Positions 35,236 to 43,676 of a DNA stretch of 64,000 bases are shown here, one piece after another. Made by a program: the position numbers and the translations under genes. The notes below the pieces were generated by a model. It did no database searches. It saw nothing but the letters and a program-made list of their open reading frames with translations, and was not told where the DNA came from. The first letter of the stretch is position 1; each line of letters starts with the position of its first letter. Source of the stretch: Tropicibacter sp. R16_0 (GTDB lineage Bacteria > Pseudomonadota > Alphaproteobacteria > Rhodobacterales > Rhodobacteraceae). The stretch spans positions 248,001 to 312,000 of the forward strand of contig NZ_JAGHRE010000004.1 in NCBI RefSeq assembly GCF_017743935.1, given 5' to 3'.

Positions 35236-35268
35236 GGGCGAAATGTTCGCCCTGTCCAAAAATTTTTG
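35236..35268 (+). promoter_or_regulatory. Hairpin and palindrome in deoC upstream region
   Basis: A tight 7-bp hairpin (GGGCGAA 35236-35242 / TTCGCCC 35246-35252, 3-nt loop) is followed by the perfect palindrome CAAAAATTTTTG (35257-35268). Together they may end the dehydrogenase transcript (T-run 11 bases after the stem) or serve as a deoC operator. Neither role is proven. Confidence 0.4.
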
Positions 35269-35368
35269 CCATTTGGTCAAAAAACGCGCCGTCAGGCCCG
35301 GTGCGTCGCTTGCCAATATGCCGCACCCGTGCGATTTTGCGCCTCTAACTCCTCAGAGGATGCATCAG

Positions 35369-36376
35369 ATGGAATCGCAGAGCACCCAAAGCGCTGAGAC
35401 ACCTGTGCGCACCGCGCATCTGCCGCTTGTCACGGAACCCCGAAACCCAGGCACCGAGTTGGACCTGGATTGGGTGCGGGCCGTGCAGGCCAACACATCA
35501 GCCATCGAGCGCCGGGCCGCGACGTTGCCTGGACGTCGGTCGGTGAAGAAAGACTATCAGGCGGCCTGGCTGCTCAAGGCGGTCACCATGATCGACCTGA
35601 CCACGCTGTCGGGCGATGACACTGTGGGTCGCGTGCGCCGCCTGTGTGCCAAGGCGCGCCAGCCGGTATCGGGTGCCTTGCTCGATGCGATGGATATGCC
35701 CGCGATCACCACCGGAGCCGTCTGCGTTTATCACGACATGATCGAAACCGCTGTGGACGCGCTCAAGGGCACCGGCATTCCGGTGGCTGCCGTGTCGACC
35801 GGTTTTCCGGCAGGCCTCTCGCCCTTTCACCTGCGCGTGGCTGAGATTGAGGAAAGCGTGAAAGCAGGCGCCGAAGAGATCGACATCGTGATCTCGCGCC
35901 GCCACGTGCTGTCTGGCGATTGGCAGGCGCTATATGACGAGATGAAAGCGTTCCGCGCCGCATGCGGTGATGCCCACGTCAAAGCCATCCTGGCCACCGG
36001 AGAGTTGGGCAGCCTGCGCAACGTCGCGCGGGCCTCGCTGGTGTGCATGATGGCGGGGGCCGACTTCATCAAGACCTCGACCGGCAAGGAGAGCGTCAAC
36101 GCCACCTTACCGGTTACGCTGGTGATGATCCGGGCCATCCGCGACTACTATGATCGCACCGGGTACCGCGTCGGCTACAAACCCGCAGGCGGGATTTCCA
36201 AGGCTAAGGACGCGGTGACCTATCTGTCGCTGATCAAGGACGAGCTGGGCGACCGTTGGTTGCAACCTGACCTGTTCCGCTTTGGCGCCTCGTCGCTGTT
36301 GGGCGACATCGAACGCCAGTTGGAACACCATGTCACCGGGGCATACTCCGCCGGTTACCGTCACTCCATGGGCTGA
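35369..36376 (+). CDS. deoC: Deoxyribose-phosphate aldolase
   Basis: A 335-residue class I aldolase cleaving 2-deoxyribose 5-phosphate into glyceraldehyde 3-phosphate and acetaldehyde. The Schiff-base lysine is Lys235 in ADFIKTSTGK and the proton-relay Lys is Lys271 in VGYKPAGGI; TMIDLTTL and VAAVSTGFPAG are also present. The N-terminal ~70 residues are an extension seen in the long DeoC clade. ATG 35369 has AGAGGA 8 bases upstream. The aldehyde dehydrogenase gene begins 11 bases after the stop, giving a two-step deoxyribose catabolic unit. Confidence 0.93.
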   Translation: MESQSTQSAETPVRTAHLPLVTEPRNPGTELDLDWVRAVQANTSAIERRAATLPGRRSVKKDYQAAWLLKAVTMIDLTTLSGDDTVGRVRRLCAKARQPVSGALLDAMDMPAITTGAVCVYHDMIETAVDALKGTGIPVAAVSTGFPAGLSPFHLRVAEIEESVKAGAEEIDIVISRRHVLSGDWQALYDEMKAFRAACGDAHVKAILATGELGSLRNVARASLVCMMAGADFIKTSTGKESVNATLPVTLVMIRAIRDYYDRTGYRVGYKPAGGISKAKDAVTYLSLIKDELGDRWLQPDLFRFGASSLLGDIERQLEHHVTGAYSAGYRHSMG

Positions 36377-36386
36377 GGAAATACGA

Positions 36387-38720
36387 ATGTCTGTAAAAGA
36401 GATCTTTGAGACCATGGATTATGGCCCCGCCCCCGAAAGCGCCGCCGAAGCATTGGCCTGGCTGGTGGATCAGGGCGACCGGTTTGGTCACTTCATCAAT
36501 GGCGCCTTCACCAAACCCGGCGACGGGTTCGAAAGCCGCAACCCAGCGACGCGTGAGGTGCTGGCGACGCTGAGCCAGGCAACGCAAGCGGATGTTGATG
36601 CTGCGGTTGATGCCGCACGCAAGGCCCAACCCAAATGGGAAGCACTGGGCGGTGCAGGCCGTGCACGCTACCTCTATGCGATTGCCCGCCTGTTGCAGAA
36701 ACACTCCCGCCTCTTTGCGGTGCTCGAGTCGATGGACAACGGCAAGCCGATCCGTGAAAGCCGGGACATCGATATCCCGTTGGCGCAGCGGCATTTCTAC
36801 TATCACGCGGGCATGGCGCAGTTGATGGAAAGCGAGTTGCCTGATGCGGAAGCTTTGGGTGTTTGCGGTCAGATCATTCCGTGGAATTTCCCCCTGCTGA
36901 TGCTGGCGTGGAAGATCGCGCCCGCATTGGCCATGGGAAACACCGTGGTCCTGAAACCCGCCGAATACACTTCGCTAACCGCTCTGCTGTTCGCTGACAT
37001 CTGCACCCAAGCTGGCCTGCCCAAGGGCGTGGTCAACATCGTCACCGGCGATGGCGCCGTGGGCGAAATGATCGTGGCCTCGGACGTGGACAAGATCGCC
37101 TTTACCGGATCGACATCGGTGGGTCGTCGCATCCGCGAGGCGACAGCCGGTTCCGGTAAAGAACTGACGTTGGAGCTGGGCGGCAAGTCCGCCTACATCG
37201 TGTTTGACGACGCCGACATCGATTCAGCCATCGAGGGGCTAGTGGATGCGATCTGGTTCAACCAGGGCCAGGTTTGCTGCGCCGGTTCGCGCCTGTTGGT
37301 GCAAGAAGGGATCGCGGATCGTTTCCATAGTAAACTGCGTGCGCGTATGGATGGGCTGCGCATCGGCAACCCACTCGACAAATGCATCGACGTGGGTGCG
37401 GTGGTCGACCCGGTCCAGTTGCAGACCATCAAGGGCATGGTCGACAGCAACACCGCTGGTGAGCTGTATCAAGCCGCCTGCGACATGCCGGAAAACGGCT
37501 GCTATTTCCCGCCAACCCTGATTACGGGGTTGGAAACCAGCGATCCGCTGATGCAGGAAGAGATCTTTGGCCCGGTTCTGGTCTCATCGACCTTCCGCAC
37601 GCCCGCTGAGGCGGTCGAGTTGGCCAACAACACGCGTTATGGCCTGGCAGCCACCGTCTGGACCGAGAACGTCAACCTCGCGCTCGACATCGCGCCAAAG
37701 CTGGTTGCGGGTGTGGTTTGGGTCAATGCCACCAACCTCTTTGACGCGGCCGCGGGCTTTGGCGGTGTACGCGAAAGTGGCTTTGGCCGTGAAGGTGGCT
37801 GGGAGGGCCTGAGCGCCTATACCAAGCCCAAAGGCAAGACCAAGCCGTTGGCCAAAGTGGAAGCCATCTCAGGCGAAGGTGCCCCAGTTGACCCGATCGA
37901 TCGCACGGCCAAGATGTATGTCGGCGGTAAGCAGGCGCGGCCTGACAGCGGCTATTCCAAGCCGGTCTATGGCAAGTCGGGTCTGTTGGGCCATGTGGGT
38001 CTAGCCAACCGCAAGGACGTGCGCAACGCGGTTGAGGCCGCAGCGGGCGCCAAAGGCTGGGCCAAGGCAACGGGGCACTTGCGGGCGCAGATCCTGTACT
38101 ACATTGGCGAGAACCTCTCGGCCCGTGCGGCTGAATTCGCGCATCGGATCGATGCCATGACCGGCAAGAAAACCGGTGTGAAAGAAGTCGAAGCCTCGAT
38201 CCAACGTTTGTTCGCTGCGGCGGCCTGGGCTGACAAATACGACGGTCAGGTGCACGGCGTTCCGATCCGGGGCGTTGCTCTGGCGATGAAAGAGCCCACC
38301 GGTGTGATCGGCGCGCTGTGTGCGGACGAGGTGCCCTTGCTTGGTCTCGTGTCCGTCATGGCGCCCGCAATTGCCATGGGCAATCGGGTGGTTCTGGCCG
38401 CAAGTGAGCCCTATCCGCTGGCGGCGACGGACTTTTATCAGATCCTGGAAACCTCGGACGTGCCCGCAGGCGTTGTGAACATTCTGACCGGCAGCCATGC
38501 TGAGCTGGCGAAGCCCCTGGCCTCGCATCTGAACGTCGATGCGGTCTGGTCGTTCTCGTCCAGTGATGTGTCTGCGCAGATCGAACATGCGGCGGCGGGC
38601 AACCTGAAACGGACCTTGGTGAATAACGCCACGGCAACCGATTGGGCCGTGGACCACAGCCGCAAGTTCCTTCAGGCTGCAACCGAGATCAAGAACATCT
38701 GGGTGCCTTACGGGGAGTAG
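36387..38720 (+). CDS. Fused aldehyde dehydrogenase with degenerate second ALDH-like half
   Basis: A 777-residue protein, far longer than a normal ALDH (~480). Residues 1-490 form a complete ALDH: IIPWNFPLLMLAWKIAPALA, the NAD loop FTGSTSVGRRIREA, ELGGKSAY and catalytic Cys297 in NQGQVCCAGSRL. Residues ~510-777 resemble a second ALDH cofactor-binding domain (PTGVIGALCADEVPLLGLVSVMAPAIAMGN, described by its positions near 635) but have no catalytic Cys region, so that half is presumably structural or regulatory. Following deoC, it probably oxidises acetaldehyde. The start at 36387 has TGAGGA upstream. Confidence 0.88.
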   Translation: MSVKEIFETMDYGPAPESAAEALAWLVDQGDRFGHFINGAFTKPGDGFESRNPATREVLATLSQATQADVDAAVDAARKAQPKWEALGGAGRARYLYAIARLLQKHSRLFAVLESMDNGKPIRESRDIDIPLAQRHFYYHAGMAQLMESELPDAEALGVCGQIIPWNFPLLMLAWKIAPALAMGNTVVLKPAEYTSLTALLFADICTQAGLPKGVVNIVTGDGAVGEMIVASDVDKIAFTGSTSVGRRIREATAGSGKELTLELGGKSAYIVFDDADIDSAIEGLVDAIWFNQGQVCCAGSRLLVQEGIADRFHSKLRARMDGLRIGNPLDKCIDVGAVVDPVQLQTIKGMVDSNTAGELYQAACDMPENGCYFPPTLITGLETSDPLMQEEIFGPVLVSSTFRTPAEAVELANNTRYGLAATVWTENVNLALDIAPKLVAGVVWVNATNLFDAAAGFGGVRESGFGREGGWEGLSAYTKPKGKTKPLAKVEAISGEGAPVDPIDRTAKMYVGGKQARPDSGYSKPVYGKSGLLGHVGLANRKDVRNAVEAAAGAKGWAKATGHLRAQILYYIGENLSARAAEFAHRIDAMTGKKTGVKEVEASIQRLFAAAAWADKYDGQVHGVPIRGVALAMKEPTGVIGALCADEVPLLGLVSVMAPAIAMGNRVVLAASEPYPLAATDFYQILETSDVPAGVVNILTGSHAELAKPLASHLNVDAVWSFSSSDVSAQIEHAAAGNLKRTLVNNATATDWAVDHSRKFLQAATEIKNIWVPYGE

Positions 38721-38731
38721 GGCGTAAGGCA

Positions 38732-38756
38732 CCCCGTTTACAACGGGGAGCGTTAC
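38732..38756 (+). promoter_or_regulatory. Hairpin overlapping the SDR ribosome-binding site
   Basis: CCCCGTT (38732-38738) and AACGGGG (38742-38748) form a perfect 7-bp stem with a 3-nt loop. The right arm contains most of GGGGAG, the Shine-Dalgarno of the SDR gene whose ATG is at 38757. The stem would mask translation initiation unless opened by the ribosome finishing the upstream ALDH gene (stop at 38720) or by another signal. Confidence 0.45.
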
Positions 38757-39572
38757 ATGGATTTTTCAGGCAAGACCGTCGTTGTGATCGGCGGCACCAG
38801 CGGCATCAACCGTGGCATCGCCGAGGCCTTTGCGGCCTCGGGGGCCAAGCTGGCTGTGGCCAGCCGCTCGCAAGACAAGGTGGATGACACGGTTGCCGCA
38901 CTCAAGGCTGCGGGTGCGCAGGAGGCAATGGGCGCAGCATTTGACGTCCGAGACCCCGAGGCCGTGGCCGCGGGTCTAAAGAGCTTTCATGATGCCTTTG
39001 GGGACTTTGATGTGCTGGTGTCTGGTGCGGCGGGTAACTTTCCGGCGCTTGCCGCCGAAATGTCGATCAACGCGTTCAAGACGGTAATCGACATCGACCT
39101 GATGGGCACGATTCATGTAATGAAAGGCGCCTATGAATTCCTGCGCCGCCCAGGCGCAAGCATCATCAACATCTCGGCTCCGCAATCCTATCTGCCCTAT
39201 GAGGGGCAAAGCCATGTCTGCGCGGCCAAAGCAGGCGTGGATCAGATCACCCGGACACTGTCGATGGAATGGGGCCTGGAGGGGATCCGCGTGAACTCGG
39301 TCGTACCGGGATTCATCGAAGGGACCGAGGGGGCCAAGCGACTGGCGCCCACGCCAGATGCGGAAGAGAAGTTCAAGCGCGATGTGCCGTTGGGACGTTG
39401 GGGGCAGCCCCAGGATGTGGCCAATGCCTGCCTGTTTCTTGGGTCTGAGCTGGCTGGCTACATCAGTGGGACGGTGCTGGCTGTCGATGGCGCGCTCTAT
39501 CAGCGTGGCTCTGGCCGCCCGGGACAGATGATTGGTCAGATGCTTCGGTCGATGTCAAAGAACAACAATTGA
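38757..39572 (+). CDS. SDR-family oxidoreductase (2,4-dienoyl-CoA reductase-like)
   Basis: A 271-residue short-chain dehydrogenase/reductase. The NAD(P) motif is VVIGGTSGINRGIAEAFAASG; NNAG is replaced by VSGAAGNF. The usual YxxxK is degenerate: QSHVCAAKAGVDQIT keeps the lysine but lacks the tyrosine four residues before it, as in peroxisomal-type 2,4-dienoyl-CoA reductases. VNSVVPGFIEGTEGAKRL and LFLGSELAGYISGTVLAVDG are typical. It is third in the deoC operon by position, but a fatty-acyl substrate would not fit that pathway, so its role is unclear. The 3' gap holds repeat copy B. Confidence 0.88.
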   Translation: MDFSGKTVVVIGGTSGINRGIAEAFAASGAKLAVASRSQDKVDDTVAALKAAGAQEAMGAAFDVRDPEAVAAGLKSFHDAFGDFDVLVSGAAGNFPALAAEMSINAFKTVIDIDLMGTIHVMKGAYEFLRRPGASIINISAPQSYLPYEGQSHVCAAKAGVDQITRTLSMEWGLEGIRVNSVVPGFIEGTEGAKRLAPTPDAEEKFKRDVPLGRWGQPQDVANACLFLGSELAGYISGTVLAVDGALYQRGSGRPGQMIGQMLRSMSKNNN

Positions 39573-39586
39573 CGCAGAAAGGGAGC

Positions 39587-39817
39587 GGGGGTGCTCCCGC
39601 CCGTCGTTGACGGTCCTGACGGACCATCGCCTCCCGTTGGGCCGGGCCTCGCTTCGCTCGGCGGTTGGCGCTTGATTGCAAACTGTGTGTTTCGGAGGTG
39701 CATGTTCTGCGGTCCACTGGTCGCGGGTGGGACCGCGCCGCGCTTAGCGCGGCGCTCGGCCCAAGGCCGTTAGCGGGGCTGACGCAGTCAGGTCTGCTCG
39801 GGCGCGGGAGCCCCCCC
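39587..39817 (-). repeat. Structured intergenic repeat, copy B
   Basis: The same family as at 10381 and 51535, in reverse orientation. TTGGGCCGGGC (39637-39647) pairs with GCTCGGCCCAA (39754-39764, one mismatch). The small palindrome CTGAC-GCA-GTCAG lies at 39779-39791, and CTCCCGCCCGTCG (39594-39606) and GGGCGCGGGAG (39800-39810) form the inverted ends. The interior 39661-39740 differs completely from copies A and C. It lies between the 3' ends of the convergent SDR and M16 genes. Confidence 0.85.
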
Positions 39818-39850
39818 GGTCGCCGCGCATTCCGGAGGGAGCTTGCGATA

Positions 39851-41161
39851 TCAGTTCGTGGTCTCCAGCCCCTCGGGCTGGCCGACCACCACAAAGTGCA
39901 GTTCATCGGGTTTGAGCAACTCTCCCGCTACGCGCTTGATGTCTTCCAGCGTCACTGCATTCACCTTGTCGTTGCGGGTGGCGATATAGTCGATGGGCAA
40001 ATCCTGCATCTGCATGCCGACCATGATCCCCGCAATCCGGCCGTTGCCGTCAAATCGCAGTGGATAGGCGCCAGTTAGATAGGTCTTGGCATCCTGAAGC
40101 TCTTTTTCGGTGACACCTTCCTCGGCCATGCGGGTCCATTCGGCGCGGATCACGTCAATGGCTTCGGCAATGCGCGCATTCCCTGACGCCACACTGCCCA
40201 GATAGATCGAGGCCAGATCCTTGGGCACGAGATAGGAATAGACACCATAGGTCAGGCCGCGTTTTTCTCGGACTTCCGACATCAGGCGGCTTTCGAAAGA
40301 TCCCGCTCCCAGGATGTGGTTCAGGATGTAAGCCGCAAAGAAGTCTTCGTCATCGCGGTCGATGCCACTGTGACCGAACAGGGCCACGGATTGCGGGGTG
40401 TCGAAGTCGACCACGGTCACACCGCCGTCGATTGTCACATCGGCCTTGCCCGGGATCGGCGCGCCGGTGGCGGGCAGATCGGCCAGCAATTCATCCAGCA
40501 ACACGCCCAACTCTTCGGCGGTGATGTCGCCGACGGCCCCAACATAGATGCGGTCCAGCGCCAGAGTGTTCTTATGCGCCGCAACAATGTCGTCTCGCGT
40601 CAGGGCGGACACGCTTTCCACCGTGCCTTTGCCGTCTGTGGCGTAGGGGTGCTCGCCAAACGCCATGGTAGAAAATGTCTCGCCCGCAATCGTGTTGGGA
40701 TCCTTGGCGTCTGATTTCAGGCCCGAGACGACTTGGGCGCGCACACGGTCGATGGCGTCCTGATCAAATCGCGGCTGGTGCAGCGTTGTGCGCAACAGAT
40801 CAATCACCTCATCCCGGTTTTCGGTCAAAAACCGGGCCGAGATCGATACCGAATCGTCATCGGCATTGTAGGAGAACGTGGCCGCAAGAGACTCCAACTT
40901 GCGGGCATAAGCTCGGGCGTCCAGATCGCCTGCACCTTCTTCGATCAGCCCCATCATCAAGTTTGTAACGCCGCGCTTGCCTGGGGCATCCAGTGATGTG
41001 CCGCCACGGAAGCGGATTTCAAGCGCGGTAAAGGGGATCGAATGTTCTTCGACCAGCCAGGCGTCGATGCCGCCGGGTGACGTCACCTCATGGATTTTGA
41101 CCTCGGCCCAGACGGGCAGGGCCAGGAACATGGCGGTGAGTGTGCTCAGGAACAGTTTCAT
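39851..41161 (-). CDS. M16-family peptidase-like protein, non-catalytic subunit
   Basis: A 436-residue protein with a signal peptide (LFLSTLTAMFLALPVWA) and an M16/insulinase two-domain fold. The zinc motif HxxEH is replaced by TNLMMGLIEEGAG, so it cannot bind zinc normally and should be the regulatory half of a heterodimer. REKRGLTYGVYSYL is the conserved C-terminal substrate motif of this subunit. It starts inside the stop of the catalytic partner (4-base ATGA overlap), so the two are translated together and probably act in the periplasm. Confidence 0.92.
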   Translation of the reverse strand: MKLFLSTLTAMFLALPVWAEVKIHEVTSPGGIDAWLVEEHSIPFTALEIRFRGGTSLDAPGKRGVTNLMMGLIEEGAGDLDARAYARKLESLAATFSYNADDDSVSISARFLTENRDEVIDLLRTTLHQPRFDQDAIDRVRAQVVSGLKSDAKDPNTIAGETFSTMAFGEHPYATDGKGTVESVSALTRDDIVAAHKNTLALDRIYVGAVGDITAEELGVLLDELLADLPATGAPIPGKADVTIDGGVTVVDFDTPQSVALFGHSGIDRDDEDFFAAYILNHILGAGSFESRLMSEVREKRGLTYGVYSYLVPKDLASIYLGSVASGNARIAEAIDVIRAEWTRMAEEGVTEKELQDAKTYLTGAYPLRFDGNGRIAGIMVGMQMQDLPIDYIATRNDKVNAVTLEDIKRVAGELLKPDELHFVVVGQPEGLETTN

Positions 41162-42501
41162 TGGGTCACCTCCTGCTCGCGCATCAGCCAGCCGGTTACG
41201 GATGTTTCAGGTTGGATCACGGATTTTGCGGCTGCAATGATCTGATCACCGGTGACCGCTTGCAGGATGTCGGGCCAAGCTTGTACATCCTCGACCGTCA
41301 GGCCTGATGCCAGCGCCTGACCATAGCGATTGGCGATCCCGTCCACATTGTCACGGGCATAGATCTGCGAGGCGCGCAGTTGCATCTTGATCCGATCCAG
41401 GTCGTCTGCGTCGACGCCTTCGGCGATGAACTCGGCAATGGTGGCGTCCATGGCATCTTCGGCCTCTTGCAGCGTCACGCCTTCGCTTGGCACAACGATC
41501 AGGTCAAAGGTCGTGTCATCCAGCGACGTGCCATTGTAGAAGGCACCGACATAGACCACGGTCTGCGTTTCGAATTGCAGCTTTTCGTTCAGATAGGACG
41601 TCGTTCCGCCCCCCAGAAGCTGTGCCAACATGAACAGCGAGGCTGCGTCTTCCTGCGCGCCCGGATCGCGTTCAGGGGCCAGATACGAGCGATGGACATA
41701 GGGCTGCGCGACGCGGGCGTCCTCATAAACGATGCGGCGTGGCGCAATCTGTGGGGGCTCTTGGGCGCGGGTGCGTTCGGGCAGGTCCAGGTTGGCCGGA
41801 ATGACGCCATAGTATTCGTCAGCCAGGCGCTTGACCTCATCCGGTTCCACATCGCCCGACACGACGAGGATGGCATTGTTGGGCGAATAGTAGGTGTCAT
41901 AGAATGACAGCACGTCGTCCATATCCAGCTCTTCCATCTCATGCCGCCAGCCGATGATGGGGAAGCCATAGCGATGGTTAAGGTATTGAGAGGCGTTCAA
42001 TTGCTCGCCAAACAAGGCGCGCGGGTTACTGTCAGTGCGTTGGTTGCGCTCTTCCAGGATCACGTCGCGTTCGGTGGTGATATCGCGTTCGGTCAGGCGG
42101 ATGTTGCGCATCCGGTCGCTTTCCATCTGCATCATCAACTCAAGCCGGTCGGCGGCCACACGTTGAAAATATGCGGTGTAGTCATACGACGTAAATGCGT
42201 TGTCGCGTCCGCCGTTGGCGGCAACTGTGGCGGAAAACTCGCCCGATTCTAGCGTGTCGGTGGCCTTGAACAGCAGATGCTCTAGGAAATGGGCTACGCC
42301 GGACACCCCGACGGGTTCATCGGCAGATCCGGCGCGATACCAAACCATATGCTGAACGACCGGAGCGCGGTGATCTTCGATCACGACGACATCCATGCCG
42401 TTGTCCAGGGTAAATGTTGTTACTTCTTCGCGTTGCTCTTGCTCGGCCCACAGGGGCGTGGCGGAACAGACTGCGACGGCCAAGGCAAATGCTCGGATCA
42501 T
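41158..42501 (-). CDS. M16-family zinc metallopeptidase, catalytic subunit
   Basis: A 447-residue exported peptidase. Signal peptide MIRAFALAVAVCSATPLWA is followed by the inverted zinc motif VAHFLEHLLFKAT (His71, Glu74, His75) and the downstream third-ligand region ERDITTERDVILEE. It pairs with the non-catalytic homologue directly downstream, as in bacterial PqqL/processing-peptidase heterodimers. ATG 42501 has GGAGG 8 bases upstream; an in-frame start 30 bases earlier is not needed. Confidence 0.93.
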   Translation of the reverse strand: MIRAFALAVAVCSATPLWAEQEQREEVTTFTLDNGMDVVVIEDHRAPVVQHMVWYRAGSADEPVGVSGVAHFLEHLLFKATDTLESGEFSATVAANGGRDNAFTSYDYTAYFQRVAADRLELMMQMESDRMRNIRLTERDITTERDVILEERNQRTDSNPRALFGEQLNASQYLNHRYGFPIIGWRHEMEELDMDDVLSFYDTYYSPNNAILVVSGDVEPDEVKRLADEYYGVIPANLDLPERTRAQEPPQIAPRRIVYEDARVAQPYVHRSYLAPERDPGAQEDAASLFMLAQLLGGGTTSYLNEKLQFETQTVVYVGAFYNGTSLDDTTFDLIVVPSEGVTLQEAEDAMDATIAEFIAEGVDADDLDRIKMQLRASQIYARDNVDGIANRYGQALASGLTVEDVQAWPDILQAVTGDQIIAAAKSVIQPETSVTGWLMREQEVTQ

Positions 42502-42615
42502 CAGGCGTCCTCCGTGACGGTTGTGTGTCAACCTACGACAGGACGCTCCATGTTCAAGGAGTGCTGACGCAAAATTAAGAAAACTTCATTCCTGCGTCAG
42601 TCCATGATCACGGCA

Positions 42616-43134
42616 TCATTCACCCGCTGGTGGTGACGAAGGCGTGCCAAATCCGGAATTGCGGAATTGGTCGGTCTGTTGGTATGGGTCCAGCGATTCT
42701 TTGCGGTAGACTTGCTCGTAACGATCCACCGGGAACAGCTTGATCCGAGTCCAGCGGCCCTGACGTTTGCGGAACTCAGCATCTTCCTGCGCCAGAGACG
42801 CACGTGTATTGGCAGGTACGCCATATCGGCTGGTTGCTGCGACCAAGGCGCTGTCTGACGATGGAACACCAGTATTTTCCAGTGCAGATGCCCGACCACC
42901 CAGGGCCACGACGGCATCAGCCGTGGGATTTGGATCAGTCAAATTAGCCCCCCCCGGAGTCGGAGCAGGCAGGACGGCATAGTCCGAAGGCGCGGTCAGG
43001 GGCTTTACGGGCATGATTGCAAACTCATCCGGTCCATCCCCTGTGGACCGAATGTCTTTCAAACCGTCGCTTCGGCTGCATCCCGATGCAGCTACAACAG
43101 CGATCAATGCAATCATTCCAAGCGGCGTCCGCAT
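42616..43134 (-). CDS. DUF3035 lipoprotein
   Basis: A 172-residue protein with a lipobox (GMIALIAVVAASGCSRSDG, Cys about 19), hence a membrane-anchored envelope protein. It is Pro/Ala-rich, with FAIMPVKPLTAPSDYAVLP (about residues 38-56) and RIKLFPVDRYEQVYRKESLDPYQ, both typical of alphaproteobacterial DUF3035. Its usual neighbours are lspA and M16 peptidases, as here, but its function is unknown. The ATG has CAGGAG at a good distance. Confidence 0.85.
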   Translation of the reverse strand: MRTPLGMIALIAVVAASGCSRSDGLKDIRSTGDGPDEFAIMPVKPLTAPSDYAVLPAPTPGGANLTDPNPTADAVVALGGRASALENTGVPSSDSALVAATSRYGVPANTRASLAQEDAEFRKRQGRWTRIKLFPVDRYEQVYRKESLDPYQQTDQFRNSGFGTPSSPPAGE

Positions 43135-43184
43135 GGTTGTCTCCTGCCTGTTTGAGAGGCTTTTAACGCATTTGGCGCGCCCCG

Positions 43185-43676
43185 TCACGGGGCCTTTTTT
43201 GCTGGTGTGTTCTTGCCGTCCAGCAAGATTAGCCCGGCGGCGCCTGCAAAGATGAAAACGTCGGCGACGTTGAACACAAAGGGATTGTTGATGCCACAGC
43301 AGGACATGTTCAGAAAATCCAGCACATATCCATAAAGCAACCGGTCCACCACGTTGCCCAAGGCCCCACCGATCAGCAGTCCTCCGCTCATCAGCATCCA
43401 GCGATTGGGACTTGAGCGCGCCAGCCAAAGGAACACGCCCAGACAGATCGCAACTGACAGTCCGATCAGGATCCAGACCGAGGCCGAACTGTCGCCCTGA
43501 AACAGACCAAAGTTGATGCCGCGATTTTCGCCATATTTGAAGGTCAGCAATGGCGGCAGCACGTCGATGCCGCCGGGTTGATCAGCCACTCGCATGACAT
43601 GCACGACCAGATACTTGCTGATCTGGTCGAGCAGAAAGGCCCAGAAGGCGGCCCATATCAGGGGACCATAACGCAT
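43185..43676 (-). CDS. lspA: Signal peptidase II (prolipoprotein)
   Basis: A 163-residue inner-membrane aspartyl protease that removes lipoprotein signal peptides. Four membrane helices are visible. The catalytic Asp motifs are [20 protein letters not shown] and [12 protein letters not shown], and [13 protein letters not shown] is the conserved first loop. The start ATG 43676 overlaps the purH stop by one base (TGATG), implying translational coupling to purH. A downstream T-run at 43195-43200 simply encodes the Lys-rich C-terminus. Confidence 0.95.
   Translation of the reverse strand: MRYGPLIWAAFWAFLLDQISKYLVVHVMRVADQPGGIDVLPPLLTFKYGENRGINFGLFQGDSSASVWILIGLSVAICLGVFLWLARSSPNRWMLMSGGLLIGGALGNVVDRLLYGYVLDFLNMSCCGINNPFVFNVADVFIFAGAAGLILLDGKNTPAKKAP

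Noticed and set aside
43174-43200. GC hairpin followed by TTTTTT on the plus strand
   Set aside because: No plus-strand gene precedes it, and the T-run is the reverse of the AAAAAA that encodes the lysine-rich end of lspA.
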